Of a stretch of DNA of 64,000 bases, positions 32,782 through 44,400 are shown one piece after another. The notes below the pieces were generated by a model, which did no database searches, was not told the origin of the DNA, and saw nothing but the letters and a program-made list of their open reading frames with translations. Positions within the stretch are counted from its first letter, which is position 1, and each line of letters begins with the position of its first letter. The DNA is from Rhabditophanes sp. KR3021 (lineage: Eukaryota; Nematoda; Chromadorea; Rhabditida; Alloionematidae), in the NCBI GenBank assembly GCA_963281155.1, contig CAUJLY010000003.1, positions 4,402,001 to 4,466,000 of the forward strand. Reading direction: 5' to 3'. Both the position numbers and the translations under genes were made by a program.

Positions 32782-33104
32782 GTTTAGGCGATTTTATAAA
32801 ATTTAAATACACAAATAAGCAAATATTTTGAAATGCAAAACAAATATTTTATATCAATGTCTTTGACAACGATCACTTTGGAATAGAATCTCTTTTAAAA
32901 TGGTGAGGACAAATAATATGGTGTTGAGAACTTTTGAGTACAAAAATAAAGGAAAATTCCAAATTGAGAGATTTAGTTAAGTTTCTTATCCAATAACTGG
33001 GCTTTCAAAAACCAAAAAGACTTTTTTAGCTGTTTATTTATTGTAACAACTATTATACTATAATTTAGGTAGATCGTCAAAAGTTTTGTGTTTAATTTGT
33101 ATAT
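32782..33104. other. intergenic, no feature seen
   Basis: AT-rich spacer between COX17 and the E2-like gene, both on the minus strand. It should contain the COX17 promoter. Nothing else is recognised. Confidence 0.4.
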
Positions 33105-33916
33105 TCATTCGAATGAATTGGCTTGCTCTGCTAAGACAGTGCGAACATGTATACTGCGAAGAATATGATGGCTCAAATGGTTATCTTGAGTTCCAACACT
33201 TGAAGAATGCCGTCTTTTTTGTGGATTTCTCAGATGATTAGGCTCATAATAAAAAGTATTCAAAAAAGCCTGATGCCCTATTTCTTCAAGATATTCTTTC
33301 GAAGGTAATGGTTCCTTAGCCATTTTCAAAATAGCTTCATCCATTTCTAATCCAATTGACGCCAAGTACAAACCATGAGTGATGAAATCTTTACTTGGTA
33401 AGGAATTTAGCTCTGCATAATAAGCAGTCCAGTCTTTAGCTGTTTGTTCGAATCTGTTGTGATCAGTCTGGTATTGTTTTGCTGCATCAACATTGTCCGG
33501 ATTTCCTGGGTAAAAGTCATTCAAGACTCCTACCAACGACAACATATAATACCACAAAGTCCTGGGTGCTTCCTGTACAAATTTTCCTTGTAAAATAGAT
33601 CCAGTGACGGCATCAACATTTGGATGAAATATTTTCGTTTTGAATCGGACTTTAGCTTCTGAGAAGGGGAAGTCAGGCGGAAGATCAAATAGAATTCTAA
33701 AAGTTCCTCCTGTATAGGGTGTTGATTGCCCTATGATTTTGCCTTCGAGTTTTGAAAAATCACTTCCCAATACTCTAATCGAAATTCCGAGCTCTTTAGC
33801 CTAATTATAAGTTTTTAATTATTAGTTAACTGTGTACAATAACATACATCCTTGCTGTTTCTCTCAAAATCCTCCACTTGGTCACAAACAATTCTAGCAT
33901 ATTGATGAGGTAACAT
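33105..33916 (-). CDS. UBE2K-like E2 fold protein lacking the catalytic cysteine
   Basis: Exons 33848-33916 and 33105-33800 flank a 47-bp intron; about 254 residues. The UBC fold is clear: an N-terminal helix, PYTGGTFRILFDLPPDFPF, KTKIFHPNVDAVTG, then ..ILQGKFVQEAPRTLWYYMLS and NPDNVDAAKQY. Where the neighbouring UBE2K has GVICLDI, this protein has GSILQGK, so the active-site Cys is replaced. It therefore cannot be a standard E2 and is UEV-like. The closest relative in the window is UBE2K (35-38 kb, same strand, same pattern of a long C-terminal extension), suggesting a tandem duplicate that lost catalysis. The C-terminal ~100 residues contain a possible UBA-like segment and a basic tail (PQKRRHSSS). 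Confidence 0.85.
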
Positions 33917-34547
33917 TATAATCAACTTTGGTGTAAACGACAAAATAAAATATAAAAATAACTTTGTTATCACCTTATTCCGACAACAACTTAAGATCAA
34001 ATACAAGAATAGATCAAATAATTAATTTTATCTTTTTATGTAGTTAAAACAAATAATCAGTCATATGTGAATTTGACAAAAAAACAAAAATAGGAATGTA
34101 ATGTAAAGAATTTGTCGCTTTAGGATTTTTTATCATCTATTGATTAAAGATAATAAATGTGTCAACTGGGATGTCTCTCTTTCTCTTTCTAAATAAAATA
34201 GATTCGAGGTAGTCTAGATATTGAGTTTCATAACTACATATAACTTGGCATGTACAGAGTATCCAATTAAATCATTCTTCATCCTCGATTTTCTTTTTCT
34301 TCGAAGTTCTTTGCCTTTTGAGGGTGGACTAGACTTTTAATCGTGAATCTCAGTTGATGGTCATACACAATTTTCAGCGGCAATTGTTGTTGCTCGAACC
34401 TCTATATTGAACTTAATCCGGTTTTCCGCGTACTGCTCAGCTGCCTCTTTACTGTTCTTCGTTTTATATTCATTTTAACAAACAACCACCTCCTTTTTAG
34501 TAAATAAATAATATTTCTGTTCTCTTAAAATGCAAACCTGCTAAGTT
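33917..34547. other. intergenic with a possible decayed coding fragment
   Basis: On the minus strand around 34,270-34,480 a broken frame (KNSKEAAEQYAENRIKFNIE, then ..KGKELRRKRKS) has protein-like composition but contains stops and no clear splice sites. I treat it as debris. The rest shows nothing. Confidence 0.35.
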
Positions 34548-34979
34548 ATGACAAAAGAACGTCGCTTAGAGCTTCTAACAATGTGTAAGGATATATTTAA
34601 AAAAATGGACGTTTGGAAAATGCTTTGAAAGAGCATATTATGCACCAGTCAATGCAGTCTAAGCTGGATTCTTTTAAATCTAATCCTGAAATACGTTCCA
34701 TTGTAAATGGCGGCGATCAACGTCGTTTTGGAAACTATCTAAGGGAATGTTTAGTGTAAGTAATTCCATATTGTAAAAATAATGACATTTGATTTCAGAA
34801 CTGTTTTACCTGAAGAAAAACTTCACAAGTATTCTTTTATTGTCAGCTTTTACTTAAAAAGATGTGGTCGTATTCTTGAGTGTGGTCAAATATTTTCAAA
34901 TAGTCAATATTTAAAAGATTTTATCAAAATTTCTACACCAACAATTCACAGTTCTATTAAACAGCTATTCAAGGCCTGA
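34548..34979 (+). CDS. OFD1/FOR20-like LisH-type centrosomal protein (fragment, one frameshift)
   Basis: Exons 34548-34755 and 34799-34979 are joined by a 43-bp GTAAGT...TTTCAG intron. One base is missing in the A-run at 34599-34605 (seven; eight are needed). Each side reads FKK then NGRLENALKEHIMHQSMQ. The layout resembles the N-terminus of OFD1 and FOR20: a helix plus F-x-x-x-G-x-L-x-x-L-K start, a LisH-like LHKYSFIVSFYLKRCG, then YLKDFIKISTPTIHSSIKQL, comparable to the OFD1 block ending LIKINPTSSLYKSL. OFD1-type proteins act at centrioles and ciliary bases. The gene seems to stop after ~130 residues, although one alternative frame stays open for ~30 more codons. Similarity is judged by eye and modest. 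Confidence 0.5.
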
Positions 34980-35368
34980 AAGCAACCATTTTACTAGAAG
35001 AAGTATTAGGAAAGGTCGAGATAATAAGAGAGCTGTACGTCCACCATTGTGACTGTAACTTGTTGTCCAACAAGGAATGATGATACAGATATGGATTAAT
35101 TTATGATTATGAGGAAGATTGATTATACGCTTAAGACAGAACAAAAATATTATATAATTTAAAACAGAACAAAAGTATTTATATAGTTTAACAATCCCTT
35201 TTAAATCTATTTTGTTAATGATGGTATTTTATTTGAAGATCATCAAGATAAACGATTTTTTTAAATATTTATTAATCAAAGAATAGATGCATTTATATCA
35301 TCAAGTTTACCTTGAACAAAAATATGATAAAAAGCTGCAGCACATTGTAGATTCAAGCAAAACCGATT
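34980..35368. other. intergenic, small duplication
   Basis: A ~28-bp unit (aaaacagaacaaaagtattt-like) occurs twice around 35,130-35,195. Otherwise nothing between the OFD1-like gene and the convergent UBE2K 3' end. Confidence 0.45.
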
Positions 35369-38036
35369 TTAATTGAAGAGATATTCCGTAGCTTTGCCTA
35401 AATTCCAGTTTTGGGAGGACAAAGCAGAAATAGCTTGATCATCAGAAACACCCATATCAATCAACTTGGAAACCATTTTGCTTTTTTCAGGATCTGGAGT
35501 GCCTGGTGCATTAGCGTAATATTGGGCCCAAAACTTTGCTGTTTCATTAAACATTTCTTTACTAGCCATAAATTGCTTGGCAACGACCGCGTCCTGTGGA
35601 TTTGAAGGTTCGGGAATGGTGAGTAAAGCTTGGACGGACAGTAAAACTGTTCTTAATGTCAATGAGGCAGCCCATTGGTCTTTCAAAATGTCCAAGCAGA
35701 TCACACCAGTTTGGGATGATACGTTTGGATGCCAGAGTTTTGTCGTGAAAACTACCTTTGGTGGCTTGAATGGATAGTCGGAGGGAATCTCTATATCAAG
35801 AAAGTATTTCGCGTTTTCGTAAGGGGAGTCTAAAATTATTAAATTAACACCTAAGACAGAACGACGGACCTGGATCAAAATTAATCAAATATACTCATTT
35901 TTATTTTATATATTTATTGAGTATATTTCGAAAAATATATATCTCCCCACGGCAATTTTAGTATTTATTATAATATAAATTTGAACAAAATATTACTTCA
36001 GGAAGATATTAATTGGATGAGCGTTTTTGCTCGATGTTTAACTAAGCTTAGTCATTATAAGAGCATATTTATATACCTCAATCTGATAAATGAAATACAT
36101 GGCGTAGAAATGGCAATGCCGACGGCTGTGGAAGCCACAAGAAAAAACATAACTCTGTGAATAGTGCATCGTTAAAAAGAAGTGTCACAATATGACAAGA
36201 AGCTGGAGCAGAGGTAAATTGCCAGCCATCAAACATAATGATCGATGCTGCAGACATGGAAGTACTGAGTCGAAATCTGTCAAGGGTAACTACATGGAAG
36301 TCCTTAAATTAACTTTTGAGGAGGAGTATTTGTTAGTTGTCAAAAATACTAGCGATTACTTGGACGAGCATCACCTTGAGTTATTAAAAAGTTACTATAA
36401 TGATAAAGAAAAGTATCATAACATTTTTTTAAAATTGTGTGTAATATTACTTGTTTTCAGTTCAATAACAGATCCGGCCGAACATCTGTCTTTGAATCGA
36501 CTGAGTTTTGCCGTCACTTTGATGTTATTCGCAGGTATTATGAAGACGTTGATCCCAGTATTTTATTTGATGAGAAACTCAAGGAGTGTTCAGCCTATTG
36601 TTGATTCAGCATGCCGTCAAGCCTGCCCTATGTCAAGAACATTACAAAGAAGCAGAAACCAAATATGAAACTTTCTTGCAAGTCTGTAGAAATACAAGAG
36701 TTCCATCACAAGAACGTTTTGTACAAAACTATGCTAAGCTAAAAAGTCCTATAATTCTTGCCGCTCTATCAAGAATAATATTTGGAAAAAATATGAAAGT
36801 ATGACTTTAGGATATTTTAATGGCACTCATTAAAAGAATCTCAAGTTAATTGGAGAGATTGAGGAAAATGAAGAGTTCGGTGAATTTAGTCATGCAAATA
36901 TTTAAGGAGCTGGAGAATGAGAATTTAAGAACGTAATTTATTCAAAATATAGCCCATATTGCGGTGATAGTTAGAGTCAAAAGGTCATGTTTTGGACAGA
37001 AGATTTAGATAAATGCAAACTCTAGGAGCTAATCCAAATTAAGAATTAAAGGGTAAACCGAAGGATTTCATTGGGAAGCGAATTTGAGAAGCTGCATATG
37101 TCTAAATTAATTTTATGTATACTTTTGGACATTATATAAGTCCCTTCAACTTTATCGTATTTATGTAGCGCGTGATAGAATTGAAAAACCTAAATATGTC
37201 GGAGTTACTGCACAAGCTAGGCTTTTAGTTGAAAGACCTATAAACCGAGTCAAACAGCATGCCAGAATATCTCACTTGCTATGGTAATCTTCGGTCCAAT
37301 GACACAAAAAACGAATAAAGTGTTTATGTATTGCTACATATGCCTTTGGATCTGAATGTTTTGATGTGAACTTTTGATCAATTTATAAAGTTAATTTTCT
37401 ACTGGGGTGTTTCCGGAAACGTGGAAAGGAGATTCAATGACCATCAATCAACAGCTAAATGTCGCTACACCAGGTTCATCACTTTAAATGCTAACAATCC
37501 AATAATTGTAGATATCACAAAATACATGAGACAGATGGTGATAGTTGATATTGACAACTTGTTCTCCAAATGAAGTCTTGTCCTCGAATACTCAGTTATT
37601 ATGGACCTCCGAGATGTCTTGGTAAATATTGCCTCCTCTGTTCAAAACAATGATGCTATGTTTAAAAAACCTTCTATTATCGTAAAAAGAATCTCAATTA
37701 TAGTTCTGAGCAACATGCATGATCATTTAATTAATAATACTGAAGAATATTTTTGCCTCTTTTAATAAACGCTTTGATATTAATTATCCTTTTTGATTTT
37801 TAAATTACCTAAAATGAAAAAATTATTTAAACTGATTAAGACAGAACGAGTACCTGGTGGTCCGCGAAGGCTTCCTCGAATTTTTGTTAATTTTTCATCC
37901 AAAATTTCGATCATCACTCCGGTTTCCTCAGCCTAAACAAAAAGTTACTAACAAAATATCAGAAGCAATTTACCTCTTTACTGGTTATGATCTCCTTGCA
38001 TTCTTTTTGCATCCTGACAAATGCAATGTTAGACAT
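35369..38036 (-). CDS. UBE2K: ubiquitin-conjugating enzyme E2 K
   Basis: Exons: 37974-38036, 37854-37932, 35369-35829. Intron 1 is 41 bp; intron 2 is 2,024 bp and contains mobile-element debris. The ~200-residue protein is a class II E2 that builds Lys48-linked chains. UBC marks: [20 protein letters not shown] across the long intron, [12 protein letters not shown] and [20 protein letters not shown] with the active-site Cys and HPN motif. The C-terminal UBA domain is visible ([20 protein letters not shown], then W..GKATEYLF). Length equals human UBE2K (200). Confidence 0.95.
35852..35864 (+). repeat. direct duplication flanking the UBE2K intron insert (3' side)
   Basis: taagacagaacga is identical to 37837-37849. 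In gene orientation both copies follow a CCAGGT and precede a T-rich stretch ending TTTTAG, so the exon end plus most of a ~45-bp intron appears present on both sides of a ~1.95-kb insert. Confidence 0.75.
36100..37700 (+). mobile_element. decayed mobile-element sequence in UBE2K intron 2
   Basis: Antisense to UBE2K. A frame at 36192-36668 (Met start; [15 protein letters not shown]..., [15 protein letters not shown]) breaks and resumes in another frame around 36,460-36,760 ([17 protein letters not shown], then [16 protein letters not shown]). At 37,140-37,290 a third piece reads YRIYVARD then [18 protein letters not shown] and NRVKQHARI. That looks like the Y-V-G strand plus Arg/His segment of a GIY-YIG domain. 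Several stops show that it is not functional. Confidence 0.6.
37837..37849 (+). repeat. direct duplication flanking the UBE2K intron insert (5' side)
   Basis: Partner of 35852-35864, lying 5 bp inside the donor of UBE2K intron 2. Confidence 0.75.
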
Positions 38037-38440
38037 CTTGAAGTATTGTTATCTATAAATATTAATTACAAGCAAAAAGATAATGATGACAAAGTTGAGA
38101 ACACCATGTTTTTTTGAGTAAATGGAGAAAAGTACACAATAACAAATAAATATGAGTCATATTTTATTTTATCTTGTAATATAAGTAACACGCCCTTTAT
38201 TTATCTCCATATTCGATAAGAAACCTCAAAAAAACTAAATAAGTTCCATAATCGCAAAAAACGTTTACAATAATCTACTTTGGAGTAACGTTAACAATTT
38301 GCCTTACATACATATCATGGTTTTTAGGGGGTAGAATCACTGCATACTAAGGCAACATTCCTCCAAACTTTCGATGTAAAAAGCAATTTAAAATAAATTT
38401 ATTAAACAACAACTACTAACTATAAATCAAAGAAATGGTT
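38037..38440. other. intergenic, UBE2K promoter side
   Basis: Minus-strand UBE2K begins at 38036 and the next minus-strand gene ends at 38441, so the UBE2K promoter should be here. No other feature is recognised. Confidence 0.4.
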
Positions 38441-38842
38441 TTAATAAATTTCGTCACGACCCTTAGCAATTGGCGTCCATTGAGAGTGTTCTTCTGCCAA
38501 TCTCATTTTTTCTTTGTTCAACTTAACCGATTCTGCCTCCATCTCTTTAATCTCTGCTAAATATTTGACAATTGTTTTCTAGAATCATTTTAATAAATCA
38601 GATTTACGTTATCAACTTACACCCAACTCAATTTGATCCTTTTTGCGATCAACTTCTATTTTCGATGTGAAATGAAGCTTCGTACCATCTTGAAAAGCAT
38701 AATCGGGACCAACTTGTAATGGATTTACATGTGGAGCTACATAAACGGGACTTTTCCAGTTTTGAGCTCTCCCCTTGAGTGTTTGTTTGATGGGAAACTT
38801 GGATGTTTTGGTAACTAAAGTTCTGATAAACATCGTATTCAT
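38441..38842 (-). CDS. MRPL52: mitochondrial ribosomal protein L52-like
   Basis: Exons 38621-38842 and 38441-38578 flank a 42-bp intron; about 120 residues, near human mL52 (123). The N-terminus is basic and resembles a mitochondrial presequence (MFIRTLVTKTSKFPIK, with an alternative Met 3 codons upstream). The diagnostic central part is VNPLQVGPDYAFQDGTKLHF, comparable to the mL52 N..GYGPL..LPDWSYADGRP block. A long charged helix follows (KYLAEIKEMEAESVKLNKEK). Assignment rests on this pattern and length, so it is good but not certain. Confidence 0.7.
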
Positions 38843-38973
38843 CCTCTAAATTGACACAATATAAACTAACAATTAGATGAATCAAAAAATGCTAAAGGAA
38901 ATGAACCTTCGAAGAAAGAATAAGAGTTCAAAAAATAATGTATTAAAAAGAAGGGTAAATAAATAATAAACGA

Positions 38974-40721
38974 TCAGTTCCACATTTTAATAACACCATC
39001 TCCTCCCCCAGTTATAATTCTGGAGGTTTCATGAGGATGCCAAACTGAAACCATCGTCTGCTTCTCATGAGCTTTCCATTTGGCTTCGAGCTTATGTGTC
39101 TTCCAATTCCAAACAAATATTTTACCGTCTCCGTCTCCACTTATGAGGTAAGACATGTCTGGAGAAAAGTCAGTAGTGCAAGGGAAACCCTGAGTATTGT
39201 GCCCACGGAAATTCTTTTTTCTCGCAAACTTGAGTTTGTCATTTATTAATTCGAAGAGAACAATTCTGTTGTCCATAGACTGCCCCACGATCCAATTTTG
39301 GTCTGGAGATTTTGTCATGGTAGGAATGGAATGGAGACCGACATTTTGAATTAATTTAGTATCCACTGGGATTTCCCATTCCCAAATTCTAAGTGATTTA
39401 TCTTCGGATGTAGATACAAAACGTCTATTTTTGTCAAAGAACGTGATTGAGTTGACTGATCCCAAATGTCTGTCATACTGCTGAATCATCTCCCCAGACC
39501 TTATATCCCACTGAATGACTTTCTTATTTTGTAGGCCAGCAACAATCATGTGATTTTTATCTTCATCAGGGTGGTATTGAGCACAATATGGAATACTCGT
39601 GGCATTGATGCGAGACTTTACTTGGCCTGTCTCAGTGTCCCAAATCTTTATCTGCCTATCAAATGATGCTGACAAAAACTCGACTCCATTGTGGTTGAAT
39701 CCGATATCTCGCACAGGTAGTTTGTGACCCTTGTATGTAATTATACACTGGCTTTTACCATAAACATCCCACAACTTGACTTTGCCGTCCATTCCAGAAG
39801 ATAGAAACATATGAGCTGATTTGGGGAACCATTTAATTGCATTTACTTGCTTTTGATGGCCAGAGTAAGTATGGACTAATTTCTTCGGAATGACACATTT
39901 TTGAGGTTTGTAATCTTCACGTAAATTGACTCCTGTATACGATGGCAAATCCATGAAACTTTTGCCTCTATAGTCGACAGTGTCTTTTAGATGTAAAGTA
40001 CAACTTTCTTCAACTGCAGCTTCAGCGTCTTCTTCAGCTTTCTTGTATTTCTTGCTCTTCAATCGTTGTTTTGCTGTAAATTCATCGATCGTTTTCTGTT
40101 GTTCCGGTGTTGGTTTAGCCGTCGTAGCTTCATCTACGAACCTCGTCCAAGGACCAGTAAATCCCTCGATGTCAGCAGGATCTCTGTTGCAAAGTCTCTT
40201 TCGCTTTTCTCTCCCTGTTTTGGCATTGTCGAATAAAGTTGCACCACCACTTTCAATGGCTTTACTTTGGTTTCCTACAAAAGTTTTGCCTCCATGGTCA
40301 GCTGGATTTGCTGCATATCCCAGAGTATCGAATGTTCTGATTTCTTTTTCAAAGTGGAATCCAGAAACGTGACTTTTCTCAACATACCCAGTCAAAATAT
40401 TCTTTTGAGCAAGCTGAGATTCGTTTTTGTAGGGATTTACAGGGCCGAGCTAAAAACAGTTACAATTATAATTAATTAAACGAAACCAAAACATACCTCT
40501 GGAGCATATAAATCTTCATACTTAGGATTGTAACCTAAAACTTCTTTCTTGTCCTTGACACTTCTGACAGCAACAGTAGATTGAGGTAAAGCTCCATACA
40601 CAACCGGCGTGATTTCACTAGGGTCTATGCCAATAGGCTTGTAAACAAAATGAGAAGACTCCTCGTCGGAATGATATTCTCCATCGCTGCCATCCTTGTT
40701 GGCATCAGAAATATCCTCCAT
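38974..40721 (-). CDS. CDC40: pre-mRNA splicing factor PRP17 (CDC40)
   Basis: Exons 40497-40721 and 38974-40449 flank a 47-bp intron; about 567 residues, close to human CDC40 (579). PRP17 acts in the second step of pre-mRNA splicing. The N-terminal region has YNPKYEDLYAPE|LGPVNP and a conserved IEGFTGPWTRFVDE. The C-terminal seven-blade WD40 propeller has clear units: HQKQVNAIKWFPKS, DGKVKLWDVYG, GHKLPVRDIGFN, FDRQIKIWDTETGQ, NKKVIQWDIRSGEMIQQYDRH, EDKSLRIWEWEIPVD, and the final GGDGVIKMWN. The match to metazoan PRP17 runs end to end. Confidence 0.97.
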
Positions 40722-41495
40722 TTATTAATGCAACAAAATAAAGTGGTGAGTATCAAGCGAATACTATTTATTTAAATTAAAGTGTCTTGCTTCCAATGGT
40801 AACAAAATAAAGCCGTTATAAGACCATCTTCATTTGAAAATGATCAACACTAATTACAATAAATTATGGAAAAAGCAGAATGACTAAGATGAATATAATT
40901 ATAGTATTATTTAGTTTAGCAACGTAATCTTTGGGGAGAGACTTCATTATATAGTCTTGAGTCACCACAAATTTCATTAACTGATTTAAACAATTTTTGG
41001 AAATTGATTTCCTCGTGGTTTGAACTCGTATTTTATTATTATTGTTCCTTTCAGTTCCTTTTTTGTAAACGATTGTTTTAGTTGTCTACGTTTTTTCCAG
41101 TCTTTGCAATACTTTCATCAAAATATTCAATCATTTCAGCGTGTGTAAGCGTCTTCAAATCTTCATTATAATCAGAGATGGTATTAAAACATTATTTTTG
41201 GGTAGGCCTCACTTTCCAAAAATGGGGGACTGTCCTAAAGCGGGGAAGAGTCATCCATGAACATTACATATTCAATGTGAAATTATTGTAGCACTGTTTA
41301 TTTTATCTTTTCAAATAGTTAAAATATTAATGCAGATGCACTTTTGGTGTGCATAACAGAATCAAATCCGTGTAAAATTAAAGATTTATTAACAAAAACG
41401 TAGACTTAACCAAATTTAACGAAAACATTATTACTATGAAGGCAACATTTAAACTGATTGTATTTATTTAGGGGATATTAATTTAGATTCACCAT
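40722..41495. other. intergenic with a possible coding remnant
   Basis: Antisense to the window, 41,085-41,180 reads SDYNEDLKTLTHAEMIEYFD and ends KTGKNVDN at a stop. It is preceded by broken frames (MFMDDSSP..., ..PPFLESEAYPKI). It could be a last exon or remnant of an element ORF; I cannot connect it to a gene. Confidence 0.35.
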
Positions 41496-44400
41496 TTAAT
41501 TGTCCCTTAAAGACTTTGAGGGGGTAACAAAAACCGATGAAGAGTTTGAATTTGATATGGGCACCTTGATTGGTGTGTAATAAACACTCGGGGCATCCGC
41601 TCTCTGTTGATCGGCAATAGATTGAAACCATGAGGTATCACCTCCAATTGATGTCAAAATTATGTTGTGGTCGCGTTCATTGTGAGCGAGTTGGATATTT
41701 TTCTTTTTTATGATCCTGAAATTACAATTAATTATGGAAAATATACATCCAACATACCGTTCTCTCACTGACAAGATTAAATAGTCAATTACGAATGTTT
41801 CGAACATATAAGAAGTAAAAGCACTCAATAATCCTAGCATCATGTATAAAAGTCTGTCGGCAAAGTACGGAATTGGATCGAACTCCATTGTTTTGGCAAC
41901 GAAACTAGATGGCCATAGAATGATATAAGTTGAAACAATAGTCATGAATGACAACGACATAATTAGAGGGCGATTGCTGAAAATTGACTTTCTGAAAGGA
42001 TGACCTTTTGAATAAATTATGGCTAAGGTAATATATTGAAATGTTGACACACAAAATATGGCTGTTCCTTGCATGGATCTTTTGTCTTCCACATCATCAG
42101 TAAGCGGCATTGAGTAAGGCTTGAACCAGCTTTGATGAGACGTATAAATAAAGGCAAACAATTGATGTGATCCAATTATGCACAACTGCCCAAGAATTGA
42201 AACTATTGAAGCCAAAGAAAGTAGTCTGGTCGGTGGTGGTATTCTAGATAGTTTTTCACATGCTGGTGTGGCCCCGAAAGTCAAAGCGACTAAAGTAATC
42301 AACAGAAGATCGATGTAAAGAAATTGAAAGTCTGTCAAATTAGTTCCGAGCCAGTACAATTGCATTATAGTGATAAATTGAGTTAATGAATACCCAGCCA
42401 TGTATTTGAAAATACCGAAAGAAGTGACTAAAGCAGCTCTACCTTCACGAATTACAGTTGGAACGCAAGTGATATCGGGTGTTTTTGAAGTAAAGGGTGC
42501 AGCAATGGAGGCTTCAGCAGCTGATAGTGAAATGCCCGCATGCGCTGCTTTTAAGGCCGCGCAGTCATTTGCTCCATCACCACACATAGCAACAGTATAG
42601 TTGACTTCCTGTAGGCGATTAATTAATAATTGTTTTTGATCCGGAGACATTCGAGCATAAACATCGCAAACACAGACCAATTTATCAATCAATTCGGGAT
42701 ATTCTTGACAAATGACTTCAAACGTTGGGCCGGCAACTGCAAAATGATATGACGATTCATGCAATTGCCCTTTTTCTGTCTCAGCTAGTAATGAAACACT
42801 AATGTTCTCTACTTCAGCATATTCTTCACTTGATGAAACAGATTCTTTGTAAACTAGACCAGTTCTAATATCACCTGTTTTCTTTGTACCGATATCTAAT
42901 ATATAGCATCTCTTGGATGGTCTAATGATGGCACATTCTCTAGCTACACTTAAAGCTGTTAGTAAATTATCTCCTACAAATATTGTGATTAGTCAATTCT
43001 TAATAGCAAAACTTACCTGGAATTGGGAATTGAACTGTTACAAATTTAAATAGAATAAGCTTTTATATTTTTTAATGAGTGTTCGAACTACAGTCACTCT
43101 AATACCAACTGTTCTTTAGTACTTTGTGCATTCAAAATATGAATATAGCTAAAAGGCATTTTACGTGTCATTATGCTTAAGCCCTAATTTAACTACTCAT
43201 TAATTTCAATTGCACAACATCGCCTCAGCTCTGGTGTTATTTATCATATAATGGCTGATAAATTAAGAAAAGAAAGACTAAAGATGATGATGAAACGATT
43301 GAAAGAATTTTGACCCAACCGTTAAGCCAAACAAAATGTCTAGAATTGATGAATTTAAGGATGATGAACACTTAGATGATTTTTTGATGGAAGTCGGTAA
43401 GTTAAAACAACTGTTAAATTATATATTAATAATGATTTAGAAGAAGCACCTATAATGTGAAGCAATGAAGAGAGTGATGGTGAACATTCACTACCAGAAG
43501 TCACTTACATGCTACATTCAGACATCATTCTGGCTGCCAAACAATACAATTCAGCGTTAACAGGTCCTACTAGTACAATCAAAGGAAATTGGTCGATGGC
43601 AATGGGATTAAAGGATGAATCGTTTGATGTTCTGTTTACAAGACTCAAAGTAGATCGGGAAGAAACTACACTTGATTATAGAAAGACAAGGTGTGAAGAT
43701 TTTGCCAAATTGCTTACTGGTGTCGGGGGAGGAGTAATAAGATTGTTGCCTACGTTTTTATTGGGAACAGATAATGCAGTTAGTAGTTACAAATTGAATT
43801 GTTCTTCAACCTCATTCACGGAAAAACTTTTAAGCAACCTTGTTTACACCTGTTTAGCCAATGAAGAATTTCAATTGGAGTTCCTTCAACTATTCCGATC
43901 AGCAATCCTTGTTATTAATGGACCCATCTTACCTGCTATTATTGATGGGGATAAGAATGCTGCCGAAAGAAACTGTATTTTAAAAGTGATTGAAGTCACC
44001 TCTCTAGGATTAAGAGAAGAATTGAAGTTATATGAAGCTAATTTGTTGGAAGAGTTAAATAGCCATGGTCGTCAATTATCTGATCTACTTTCAATCTTCT
44101 TCGATACAGGTGTAACAACGGATCATTTAAACAATCTTCTACAAAATCTTAGAAGAGAAAGAAATTTACTCGGCAGATGTCGGAGGTTTTTGGGAGTCGC
44201 TTGATTCCTATCATCATGACAAAAAGAAGGTTGTCCGTAAAGAGAGGACAGCAATGAAGTTGTGAACGCCTTCTATTTGGATGGAGTTTCTGAGAGAATG
44301 GCTTTAATTATGGAATGTTGTTTGATTGCTGCTACAAAGAATACAACGAATCTATCTGCCAGAACCGTTTCAGACGATGTTCTCAATCAAGGATGTAGGG

